From the NCBI GenBank assembly GCA_036939975.1, contig JALLPB010000514.1, positions 1-15,095 on the forward strand: a DNA stretch of 15,095 nucleotides. The letters run 5' to 3'. Position numbers and translations under genes: made by a program. A model generated the notes under the pieces. The model had not been told where the DNA came from, did not search any database, and saw nothing but the letters and a program-made list of their open reading frames with translations. This DNA is from Cyclostephanos tholiformis. Taxonomy: Eukaryota; Bacillariophyta; Thalassiosirophyceae; Thalassiosirales; Thalassiosiraceae. This document shows positions 1 through 8,183 of the stretch, one piece after another. Positions within the stretch are counted from its first letter, which is position 1, and the number at the start of each line of letters is the position of its first letter.

Positions 1-9
1 AGCTACTAT

Positions 10-24
10 CCCTAACCCTAACCC
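10..24 (+). repeat. Short telomere-type repeat CCCTAA, about 2.3 units
   Basis: CCCTAACCCTAACCC lies about 70 bp upstream of the DENN gene start. It could be the inner edge of a telomere (the CCCTAA orientation fits a left chromosome end), an interstitial remnant, or a telobox-like promoter element. Only two full units are visible, so none of these can be chosen. A 15-bp stretch beginning ACTATCCCTAACC recurs exactly at 631-645 inside exon 1. Confidence 0.4.
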
Positions 25-94
25 CCTCCCTTTTGTCTTATTATAACTCATCCTCGATTTGCCCCATCCCGAGGATGCCGGTGGTGTGGATCCG

Positions 95-3000
95 ATGACG
101 ACGACGACGACGACGACGACGAAAACCACGACGTCGTCATTCCTCCCCTCGTCCCGTTCCAACGATGCGTTCGCTCGCGTCATCGACCCACCCGTACCCA
201 TCGGACCGTCTCCCGCATTCGCATCGTTGTATCTGCCGGAATTGATACACAAATTATCCCGCCTCGCCTTCCCCGACCACGATGATCAATATCATCGTCA
301 TCATCACGGAGCCGCCGCCCACCGCAACATCGTCGCGAGATCGAACGTTGGTAACGTACGACCAACGGGAGGGGCGATACGATGGTCGATACGGGCGGCG
401 GAAACCGCGCGGCCACGACGCTCACGTCCAGGGACATGGCGTTGTATATTTCAAACGCGAATGTCGTCGGCAACGGGTCGACCAACGGGAGGGGGGGAGC
501 TGGGACGGGCAATACGGGCGGCACGAGGCAACCAAGCCACGAAGAAGCTGACGTCTCGGGGCGTGGCATTGGGGGCCAATCTGACACGACACGACGTGTA
601 CCTCGTGGACTTCTCCCCCGGTCATCACACACTATCCCTAACCCTCGGCGGGAATGACGATGGCGGCGGGAAGAACGCGCCCGTCAGGGTGCACGGACAC
701 GTTCGTCGGTACCTTCCCCGACACGCCGACGCGCGGTCGAGGGTCGACGTCGGCAGGCGTCGACCGCGCGCCATGATACTGCTAACGAGGGCGACGGGGG
801 GGGAGGGGTTTTACACGTCGTTGCTGAAGAGCGTCGAATCGCTGATGTTGCGAGTCGAATCGTCGTCGTCGTCGTCGTCATCGGGGGGGGAGGTGAATGG
901 CGAAGATCCCGTGACATCCTTTTTGCACGATCTATACATCGCCCATCACGGCCTAATAACGAAATATGCCGAATTGAGAAGGCACGGCCTCGGTCTGAAC
1001 TTCGCCGTATCCCCATCGCCATCGCCTCTCACGGGGGATGCGCATTCGCCGTGCGACGTGGCTAGGCGGGTAATGGAGGACAATATCGACCTATTCGCGA
1101 TATCGATAGATGGGATCGAATTCGGATCGTCGGATTCGAGGGTGAGCGGGAGGGGGGCGAGGTGTTCGGTGCGCGACACCCTGCGCTTTCGCCTGCCGAT
1201 ATCCCTCCAGCCTGGATACGAGTGCCTGCCCGTCGAATCCACGACCGAGGACATGTCCTCGCCAATAATACCCCTGTTGCGATACATCGGCTCGTGTCAC
1301 TTCGTCCGACTATTAAGCGCGCTACTTTGCGAGCGCAACGTGATATTTGTATCCAAGTTCCCGACGAGGCTGTCGGCATGCGTCCGAGCCGCGAGCTCTA
1401 CGTTGTCGCAGGGCTCGTTGGCGTGGAGACACGTCTTGATACCAGTGGTGCCGCCCCACATGATAAGGTACCTTGGCTGCCTCGGGAGCGACACACCGTA
1501 TCTCGTGGGCGTGCTGCAGCATCACGCGACGCGATTGCTCGGCAAGATCGACGGACTCGCGAACGTGCTATGCGTGAACGTCGACAGGATCGAGCTACGT
1601 ACGTTGAACATGCCGAACTCGAGCGAGGTCGTGCCCGACATGCTCAGGAGGGCGAGGGGTGGGTCGTCGAGGGGGGGAGAGTCGGAGCCCCACGCCGCCG
1701 AGGTATTGGCGAGGGATTTGGACGAGATCGTGAGGGCGGATCGTAATCTATGGGATCATCAGGAGGAGAAGGCGGGGGGGGCTGGGAGCGGCGTCGGGGG
1801 GGCCGGCCTGAACCTGAGGGAGAGCTTCGCAAGTAGGAGGAATATAATTGATTCGTCGGATCGAACGTCGTCCGGGGGAGAGAGGATGGCAAGCGGGAAA
1901 CGGTTCGAATCGTCGGGGACGTCGTCCGGCGTTCCGATTTCGACGTTCCTGGAACGGATGAAGGCACCCCTGAGGCGGGGGTTATCGACCAACGGCGGAG
2001 CCCCGAGGAGGTTGCTCCCCAACAACATGTCCCTGGAAGAGAAGCGTGAGTACGCCACGTCGATCGATGCAGCCGTCGCCTTCGGGAGGATGATACGCTC
2101 CACCTTCCACGGCCTGTCCGAGGAGGTAAGTGATGGAAAGGGGACGTCGGGCACCGACGGCATCGAGGACGGGGCCGTGGACGACGATCGCCCTCGTTAC
2201 GTCGCACCCTCCTCCCACGACGTCGACGTCGGTAGCGTCGAGCCGTGGTCTGCATCCGAGAACGAGGGGGGCGATGAGGACGTGCGTGCGGCATTGACGT
2301 GCTTTTTCCTACATTTATACGGCGACATGGGCATGTTCCTTAGCGAGTCACGTGGTACATTCTGGCTCGATAGAAGGAAATTCCTATTGCGGAAGAAACA
2401 ATTGGGGGAGAAGGAGAACTCGCCTACCTTCCTTGTTTTGCAAAAGCTTAGCGCATCTGCCATGTTTGCGTGTCATGTGAAGGGCAGGATTGATGATATG
2501 TCCTTAACTGCGAGGGAGAGATCGAACATCATGCCCCGTGAGTTGTTTGTATTAAGTTTATGATATTAGGAGTGAGAGAGAAAGAGAGAGATAAAAAAAA
2601 TAGAGAGAGAAAGATAGAGAAAGGGAGAGGGAGAGAGATCAGACTACCCGTTCCCTCGTGTCGCCTAAGTTACATTTTTTTGTGTCCTTATTCATCGTCG
2701 TTTTAGATCACATTCCGCTGTTCGATATCTGTTCGAAGTACCTTTCTGTTCATCGATTGGATTTCTCGCTTCTCAACGTGCGACGGATCGTAGCGAGGAC
2801 AGTCCTCGCTTGCGTGCGTCATATGGCCGTGGAGAGTCACGTTGCGACCCGAACGATGGCGCTTTCGCTCACGGGAGACACTCCCTTTGATGGCAACGCC
2901 TCGCAGGCGATGTCGGATCTGGTGGAATCTTGTGGCGAATGCAACACCTATCTGAGCGTCGCTATGTCGGTAATTTGGCAAAGGTGCGTAAAAAATTAAC

Positions 3001-3760
3001 ATATATCCCCGGTGCTTTATTGGGGTCACGGGCTAAGCGATTTCGCGCCTGCACTGAATGTAAGGTTGACGACGTGATCGCACTTACCCTGGCTTCTCCT
3101 GTCTCATCGCCGTCTCACAGGCTCAACCAGTCAAAGTCGAGCATGCAAATTCTCATGGCGCTTCACTTACTGAAAAAACTTATTACGGAAGGGCCCATGA
3201 CTGCCATAATAGAGGCATTGGATGGGGCTGGAAAAATCTATGAATTGAGGAGTTTTTCGGATGCTAAGAATATTGATGTCAATCGCGAAGTTCGTTTGGC
3301 TGCAGACCACGTGTATGGGATGCTCGTCGACCTCCCTTCCCTGTTCTTCAGGAGGCGGCGCATCGCAGCTTCGAAGGCTCAGCTCACCGCCACGCCCACA
3401 AATCAAAAGATGTGGGCGGACTATCTTGTTAGCCGCCTTCCACTGACTGTGGAGGCCCGTAAATTGCACGCTCTCCTCCGTCCCCATGGGATTGGACTGA
3501 CATATTACGATGCCGATGCAAGCGTGGCCCCCTCAGTTGATGACAGCAACGCTACGTCTATCGTGGCGCAGGCCAGAATGCGAGTAGTGACGTCAACGTC
3601 GAATGTGCTGAACCTGGACGACAGCGAACGACTGTTCGGCTCGACGAATCTAAGCCTACAGGAGGGGTATATGATGCCATGGGAGGCCTCGGAATCTGAC
3701 AGCGATGGTGAAGAAACTGTGGAGGAAGAAATCTTCCCAGTAGAGGATATGTTTTCGTAA
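95..3760 (+). CDS. DENN-domain Rab GEF-like protein with C-terminal ENTH-like domain (3 exons)
   Basis: Predicted join 95..2537, 2707..2983, 3121..3760: 3360 nt, 1119 residues. Donors are GTGAGT and GTGCGT, acceptors TTTTAG and TCACAG, and phases match at both joins. The start is the first ATG after an in-frame TAA at 44. DENN proteins usually activate Rab GTPases by nucleotide exchange. Seen here: a split uDENN (PPVPIG..LPELI near 32-55, then MILLTRATGGEGFYTSLL near 227-245), a cDENN at about 387-505 (PLLRYIG, LLCERNVIFVS, WRHVLIPVVPPHMIRYL) and a dDENN from 729 into exon 2 (FFLHLYGDMGMFL). Residues about 860-985 align by eye with epsin-type ENTH: VIWQRLNQ, MALHLLKKLITEGP, LRSFS, VRLAADHVYGMLVD. 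ENTH/ANTH domains bind phosphoinositides at clathrin sites. The acidic C terminus ends VEDMFS. N-terminal poly-Thr, poly-Ser and Gly-rich stretches are low complexity and probably disordered. The exon structure inside 260-600 is the least certain part. The DENN call is firm, the ENTH call good, and the target Rab unknown. Confidence 0.85.
361..600 (+). repeat. Diverged ~120-bp tandem repeat inside exon 1 of the DENN gene
   Basis: The blocks starting at 361 and 481 both open ACCAACGGGAGGGG and continue through ATACGGGCGGC to an ACGTC..GGG..TGGC..TTG segment. In the frame used, both encode RPTGG followed by IRAA. The repeat falls in the Arg/Gly-rich insertion between the two halves of the uDENN domain. 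Frame +1 is also open here and reads protein-like (LTSRDMALYISNAN near 420-465, resembling LTSRGVALGANL at 549-584 in the main frame). An old frameshift or an unrecognised small intron is therefore possible. Confidence 0.5.
860..890 (+). repeat. TCG triplet repeat followed by an eight-G run
   Basis: About eight TCG/TCA units encode a serine run and are followed directly by a run of eight G. The triplet repeat is a length-variation candidate that keeps frame; the G-run is a slippage candidate that would not. A related ACG run at 97-121 encodes the N-terminal poly-threonine of the same protein. Confidence 0.8.
2571..2639 (+). repeat. GA-rich polypurine tract in intron 1 of the DENN gene
   Basis: A nearly pure purine (GAGA/AAGA) stretch of about 70 bases fills the middle of the 169-bp intron 2538-2706. 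The intron is the longest in the window and the tract accounts for much of that. The pyrimidine-rich acceptor region (ending TTCATCGTCGTTTTAG) follows it. Confidence 0.85.
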
Positions 3761-3952
3761 CTAATGCAACCACCCTTGCCGACGTTCGACGCGTTCGATT
3801 TGTACGAAAGAAAACCAGACATGCTTGCGCGATTCAATGGCACAGTCTCATCGCATGATAGCAGCTTTCAGTCACTTTCTAACGCCAGAATAAGTCAGTT
3901 AGGTTGTGATAGATCGGCCAGCCCACCTCCCAATAACAAACTGGGACGGTAG
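3761..3952 (+). other. In-frame open continuation after the DENN-ENTH stop codon
   Basis: After TAA at 3758-3760 the same frame stays open for 63 codons, beginning CTA ATG, to TAG at 3950-3952. The translation includes PPLPTFDAFDLYERKPD, an acidic and aromatic stretch of the kind seen in endocytic proteins. It could be 3' UTR open by chance, a readthrough extension, or a former C-terminal extension cut off by a stop mutation. No separate promoter or splice signal was recognised. An independent 62-residue ORF from the ATG at 3764 is possible but has nothing to support it. Confidence 0.25.
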
Positions 3953-4301
3953 TTTAACGGCAAGCTCTATGAACGAGGTGATGCTTAAATATTTATTTCA
4001 CTAAGGGATCTATGCAATAGCTAAACGTTACGATCCTCTGCGCATAATTTCATGCCTAGGCACTTCTCGGGTAGGAGGAGGGGTTGATTGTCGCATCGTC
4101 GAAGAGTTGATTAAGCTGTGAGCTGGGAGAGGAACTTTAACTGCATTCTCTATGAACGATTCGACGCTTGGGCATTTGTTCCACAAAGGATATCTAAGCG
4201 ATATCTAGATGTTGTGATTCCTACTCAAGTATAAGGATGGGTATGAGGATGGGTTGATTGTCTCATCGTTGAAGAGTTGTTAAAGCTGTGAGCTCATGGC
4301 T
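3941..4301 (+). repeat. Diverged tandem duplication, two units of about 180 bp
   Basis: Unit 1 is about 3941-4122 and unit 2 about 4123-4301. Shared blocks in the same order are: CTGGGA at the boundary, TTTAAC (3953, 4136), CTCTATGAACGA, a variable AT-richer middle, GGGTTGATTGTC-CATCGT-GAAGAGTTG (4081, 4251), and AAGCTGTGAGCT. A third CTGGGA-CGG boundary follows at about 4300. Neither unit carries a convincing ORF. This fills the intergenic space between the DENN gene and the small gene at 4408. No terminal inverted repeats or transposase were seen, so it looks like local duplication rather than a mobile element. Confidence 0.75.
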
Positions 4302-4407
4302 GGGATCGGATTCCTAGACGAAACCCTATGGTGCATTCAAAGAAGACATAGGAAAATAACAAATGTAAAAAAAAGCAACGTCAACAATCATCCTTGTTCA
4401 CTAATTT

Positions 4408-4835
4408 ATGATGATGAGAATAGGTTGCGGCGAATTAAAATTATTTCAAAAAACCGAAGACCTCGAAGACGTGGACGTCACGCGAGGAGGAATGGCACCG
4501 ACAGATACTCTTCCAAGCGGTGACCTTGAAAATAACGCCGTAGACATAGAACCGAATTTGGAACATAGCGATTCGTTGGAGTTTTTACTAGATTATTTGA
4601 CTGGACGAGCGGATTTGGTCACGGAAGCCGATCGCATGAAAACTGACAGTGAGTGCAGATATTATTCATTAGAACTATTTTTACGGTTTAGCTTCATATA
4701 ACCATCCTACAGTATCAACGCTCCTCTCCCGCGAATGAATGTATACAAAAAAAATTCAACGAGGCACAGGATGTGTTGGAAAAGATCAGGGAGGAGGTAA
4801 ACTACTTGAAGGACAAAGCTCGCGAAGGAGACTAG
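4408..4835 (+). CDS. Small hypothetical protein with coiled-coil C terminus; exon frames conflict
   Basis: Exon 1 is 4408..4648 (ATG at 4408 or 4492). It is acidic and includes LEFLLDYLTGRADLVTEADR. The donor is A|GTGAGT at 4649 and the acceptor CCTACAG at 4712. With that join the frame meets TGA at 4736-4738, giving a short end (ISTLLSRE). Another frame of the second exon, open from 4713 to TAG at 4833-4835, encodes FNEAQDVLEKIREEVNYLKD, whose L, I, V, L spacing is a clean coiled-coil heptad. The two good segments are thus one base out of frame with each other. A sequencing or assembly indel, a real frameshift or a missed splice form could each explain it. The YLTG segment faintly recalls BLOC-1 subunit 2, which is not enough to name it. 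It converges on DNAAF4. Confidence 0.4.
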
Positions 4836-6484
4836 ACAGCCAAAATTTTTTTGACACGTTCAATGCTTGTATCAATTGTGTTAATATCGATGTCATCAGT
4901 AGGGCGTATGGTATACATCGCCTCCTCCAAATCGTTCAAGGCTCCTTGGAAATCGTTGCCATGCTCTTTGGCAGCGGAACGACGGCATAACAACGCAACT
5001 ATCCATTTTCTTTTCACACTGGGTTTAGGGTGGAGCATCGACGACATCAAACTGCTAGAGTCGAAGCCTTGCCGTTTGCATTGAGAGAGGGCAAGTTCAC
5101 AATCGATGATGCAGTCGGCAGATTTTTTCATTAACAGGCGACATGCCGCACGATTCATAAGCGCCTTTGTATGCGTCGGGTCGACCGAGAGAGCTTTCGA
5201 GTAAAGCTCATTCGCCATTTCTAGATTTCCTCTGGTATAACATTCGTCGGCTTTTTCTTTCCATCGGTTTGCCTCGATGTAAGTTTCGAGATGTTTCATG
5301 CCATGTATTACAACCTCATTGGTCTCATCCCGTTTGTGAGCTTTTGAGAAATGAACCATTGCATTCTCGTACTCTCCGATCAGACTAAATGCCAATGCCA
5401 AACGAATGTGAGTCTTTGTGCGAAATCGAGCCAGCTCATGTACCGTATCGAAATGGGCCTCGATGGCCTCGTTTGGGGCTGCCAGGCATGCCAGACAATC
5501 CTTCACGCAGCAGGCTCCTTCGCGAAGGTGCAAGTAGCAAGCAGCTCGACCGCTCAGGGCTAAAACCAGCGTTCCGTCCACCCGAAGAGCTTCCGTGAAG
5601 GCGTTGATCGCGGAGCAATAGTCGCCTTTGATGTAGAATTCGTCGCCCTTTGCGGTCAACCACACCGGATCGACATCGCCAATATCTCTGCCATTCAACA
5701 GAGCATTCATCTTTAGATTAGAACTGTTCTTGACGATGAACTCTTGCTCCTGCTTAACCGTGGATTCACGACTGGGAGTCTTAAATAGCCTCGGAGTGTG
5801 CCTGAAGAATGTTTGAACCGCTTTTCGTGGAGGTGGCGTGTCGAGTTCTGGCTTGATTTCGAGCTTTGCACTCTCCTCGGCATTATCCTGCGGATCAGGC
5901 CTTGCATCGAGCTTCTTCCGAAGGCTCACTTTCGCTTTACCTCCGGTGCTCTCGGCTTTCCCCGTAGACTTTTCACACCCAGTGGCATTCTGCAGTTTAG
6001 AAAAAGCGTCGTACATCGCATCCTCAGCGTCCTTTTTTTCTGTCGCCTTAATTTCATCTATCCGCCGTCGCTCTTTCTCCTCCAGCACCATGTGCTTTTG
6101 GAAGACCGTCCTTTCTTCCTCGACCTTCTTTTGCGAAACTCTTTCGATGTGCCTTTGAATCTTCTCGTCTCGTTCCTGCAATGCTTTTCGACGACGTTCC
6201 TTAATTACCTCTTTTGTTCCTATGAAGTGTGGCTGTCCCCACCGTCCAACAGTCCTCTTTGAGAGACTAATTTTGAGCGCTCCATTTTCGTGCACAGCTC
6301 GACTGCTGTCTTCGTCGATTTCGTCGTGCAGATCCAAGTCCAGGAGGAAGGGAGGGAAGGACACTTTCAGTATGGTGGAGGCGACGAATACATCAACCTT
6401 CTTGGACGAGACCCCCTTGAGAGGGATCGCTACTTCAATGTGCCGATGCGATTCATTCCACGTGTACTCTGCCAGGACGGGCAT
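4832..6484 (-). CDS. DNAAF4: Dynein axonemal assembly factor 4 (DYX1C1-like), CS domain + coiled coil + TPRs
   Basis: An intronless 550-residue ORF. DNAAF4 is a cytoplasmic co-chaperone factor that works with HSP90/HSP70 and R2TP-type partners to preassemble axonemal dynein arms. An N-terminal CS/p23-like domain (about 5-85: EYTW, IPLKGV, LKVSFPPFLLDL) matches human DYX1C1 strongly in order and wording. A highly charged coiled coil covers about 90-165. The family linker PRLFKTPSREST is at 231-242. TPR repeats follow at about 273-335 and 356-390 (KGDEFYIKGDYCSAINAFTEAL). The human protein (about 420 residues) ends after its TPR unit. This one continues with a second set at about 406-470 and 495-527 (ADECYTRGNLEMANELYSKA, LMNRAACRLL). 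The start ATG (CAT at 6482-6484) matches the conserved MPxxxxxYxW opening. Its stop overlaps the 4833-4835 stop of the convergent small gene. Recognition is secure. Confidence 0.93.
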   Translation of the reverse strand: MPVLAEYTWNESHRHIEVAIPLKGVSSKKVDVFVASTILKVSFPPFLLDLDLHDEIDEDSSRAVHENGALKISLSKRTVGRWGQPHFIGTKEVIKERRRKALQERDEKIQRHIERVSQKKVEEERTVFQKHMVLEEKERRRIDEIKATEKKDAEDAMYDAFSKLQNATGCEKSTGKAESTGGKAKVSLRKKLDARPDPQDNAEESAKLEIKPELDTPPPRKAVQTFFRHTPRLFKTPSRESTVKQEQEFIVKNSSNLKMNALLNGRDIGDVDPVWLTAKGDEFYIKGDYCSAINAFTEALRVDGTLVLALSGRAACYLHLREGACCVKDCLACLAAPNEAIEAHFDTVHELARFRTKTHIRLALAFSLIGEYENAMVHFSKAHKRDETNEVVIHGMKHLETYIEANRWKEKADECYTRGNLEMANELYSKALSVDPTHTKALMNRAACRLLMKKSADCIIDCELALSQCKRQGFDSSSLMSSMLHPKPSVKRKWIVALLCRRSAAKEHGNDFQGALNDLEEAMYTIRPTDDIDINTIDTSIERVKKILAV

Positions 6485-6882
6485 TTGGACGAATCAACGC
6501 GCTGACTTGGAGGCTCTGTAATGAAAAAATGTACCAATGACCCTCATAACTCTAACTGTAAAAATCATTTTGAAATTGAAATAGTAACGCGAGCACTGGA
6601 CTATTTGCTTAAGTAGTAGGCTGGGAATTGTGTACCACATCCGTCCTACTTCAGTGGTCATGGATATGGACTGGCATTGTGCCAACTGCCGCATATTTGT
6701 CACTCGGTCAGATCCATGTCCACGAGCCAGAGAATGAATCATCGTCGGCGTTGTTTGTTGTGGAACTATGCTCTCTGAATCGCCGTATCGTCACAACATG
6801 TAAAACCGTGACTGAAATGTTCCACACATAACGTTAACTCGACAGAGATGGCTTTGCTTGTGTTCGCGCCACTAGAACGGAG
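6485..6882. other. Intergenic stretch: upstream of DNAAF4, downstream of the F-box gene
   Basis: 398 bases between two minus-strand genes. It should hold the DNAAF4 promoter and 5' UTR and the F-box gene 3' UTR. Short ORFs on both strands here look random. No clear TATA box, X-box-like flagellar gene element, RNA gene or repeat was seen. Confidence 0.5.
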
Positions 6883-7568
6883 TCAGAAACATGTCCGTGA
6901 TGTCTCTATCTTATTTGATTCCTTCGATGAGAAGCTCATATCGCAGCCACCAGTTTGCCAAGGTAAGATACTTGGAAGGAGTTGGGAGTTGTCCTCCTCA
7001 ATGCTTCTGTTATTGTTCGAGGGAGAGACCCCATCGACTGAGTGGCTCGATGGCCAGACCCTGTCGACTGTGTGAGCGACGCTGGACGAAGGCAGCGAAA
7101 GTGAGATGGCGGATACAAATGAGAGAAACTTCACGCTCGATTCCTGTATTCTTTCTTCTTCTCGGTGATGTTGGATGTTAGCTATTTGTAGATCATGTAA
7201 TTGGTATCTTAGTGTGCGCGTGACATGCATAATGAACTCTCCGATAGTTATTATCGAAAATTCCCGGATCCCTTTGCAAGTGACACCGAATCGCACCAGG
7301 CTCTGTACGCTGAGATATCGTACCACCACGGTGACGATGAAATCGCCCACATCTATGATGGACCTTGACTTTTCGCGGTGAAGTGAGCAAGTCGATGGGG
7401 ATGCATAAGTGGAATTATGTGTTCGAGAGGTGCTTGATTAGTTAAGAGATGGGACCAGGACACGCACCAAACGTCAGGTGCCATTCCCTCCGAGGCGATA
7501 GTACCACTATTCATTGTTTTCTCTAGCGAAAGTCGTCGAAGCTTGCGCAGTGGCTTGATATATGGCAT
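6883..7568 (-). CDS. Small F-box-like protein (probably 2 exons)
   Basis: The core open frame runs from about 7440 down to TGA at 6883 and has no in-frame ATG upstream of the F-box-like segment (only GTG at 7348-7350). That segment reads VGDFIVTVVVRYL, then SVQSLVRFGVTCKGIREF, matching the F-box pattern of Leu/Val-spaced helices, a conserved fg.TcK and a basic end. F-box proteins link substrates to SCF ubiquitin ligases through Skp1. A likely first exon is 7568..7468 (starting MPYIKPLRKLRRLSLEKT, donor GTGCGT). It joins at 7363 after CAAG, in phase, across a 104-bp intron, giving a protein of about 190 residues. The rest is Ser-rich with no LRR, WD or Kelch substrate domain. The F-box call is moderate and the splice choice is a guess from one pair of sites. 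It would run opposite to the HFM1 gene. Confidence 0.5.
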
Positions 7569-8183
7569 AATATTGCAATCGAGCCGAGGGAGAGATACTA
7601 TAGGTAGTAGTACTCTTGGACCGGATACGTAGTAACGGTTATTAGATTACCTATAATAATATCATGTACTATGGTAAGTACTCTTACCTATTCCTTTGTA
7701 AACCCGCTACTCGTGCCAAACCAATGCTCTCGATGTCGGTCGTTACTATTCCCACGTCAAAAGAGCCATGGCGGGAACGACCCTCGGAAGACGCGGATAC
7801 CCTTGACTCCAGACTCCAGACGCCCGTTGATAGCATTGACCTTGATATTATTTACTCATCGCGATATCACTTTCTAATGAAAGTGGCCCCGGAAGAAATC
7901 GGAGTATATTGCGAGAGAAGGCGGTCTTCGTCGTTCGTATTGTTGGTCGTCCGACGCGCGCGAGGCATAATTTGTCAGTTTCGATTCCCCCATCCCAGCG
8001 CGGAGGTCTCGCAGGGCGCTCCGTGGAAAACTGAGAGCCGTCGGTCATCAAACGGGATAGAACGCGAAGTGGGAGGACGTGCAATTCCATCCACCCCCAG
8101 GCGAGTCTCGTGAAAAATAAACACATTCTCATCATATCTCCTCTCGGGCGCCCTCCAACAATAGAAAGCAACGGCGAAAAAAA
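7569..8183. other. Divergent intergenic region between the F-box gene and HFM1
   Basis: 615 bases that must hold the HFM1 5' region and probably the F-box promoter. A 149-codon + strand ORF (7664-8113) and a 117-codon - strand ORF overlap here. Neither resembles a known family, and their Arg/Ser-rich content looks like chance. The sequence ATG-GTAAGT near 7671-7678 is a strong donor-like site, so an upstream HFM1 exon or 5' UTR intron is possible. An A-run lies directly before the HFM1 ATG. Confidence 0.4.

Noticed and set aside
180..632. 150-codon minus-strand ORF
   Set aside because: Opposite strand of the low-complexity uDENN insertion, with Asp and Arg runs from triplet repeats. Not gene-like.
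1162..1746. 194-codon plus-strand ORF
   Set aside because: It overlaps the cDENN coding region in another frame and is Arg-rich. The DENN frame carries the recognisable domain.
1644..2294. 216-codon minus-strand ORF, Arg/Pro-rich
   Set aside because: It is antisense to the DENN exon and its composition mirrors the GC-rich codons of that gene. No family features.
5798..6262. 154-codon plus-strand ORF, Phe/Leu-rich
   Set aside because: Antisense to the coiled coil of DNAAF4. The Phe/Leu runs are complements of Lys/Glu codons.
6848..7075. Plus-strand ORF with a CAAG|GTAAGA donor-like site near 6964
   Set aside because: It overlaps the F-box gene on the other strand, and no matching downstream exon was found.
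7664..8113. 149-codon plus-strand ORF upstream of HFM1
   Set aside because: No recognisable domain, Arg/Ser-rich, and it competes with an equally plausible antisense ORF. Kept only as a note on the intergenic region.
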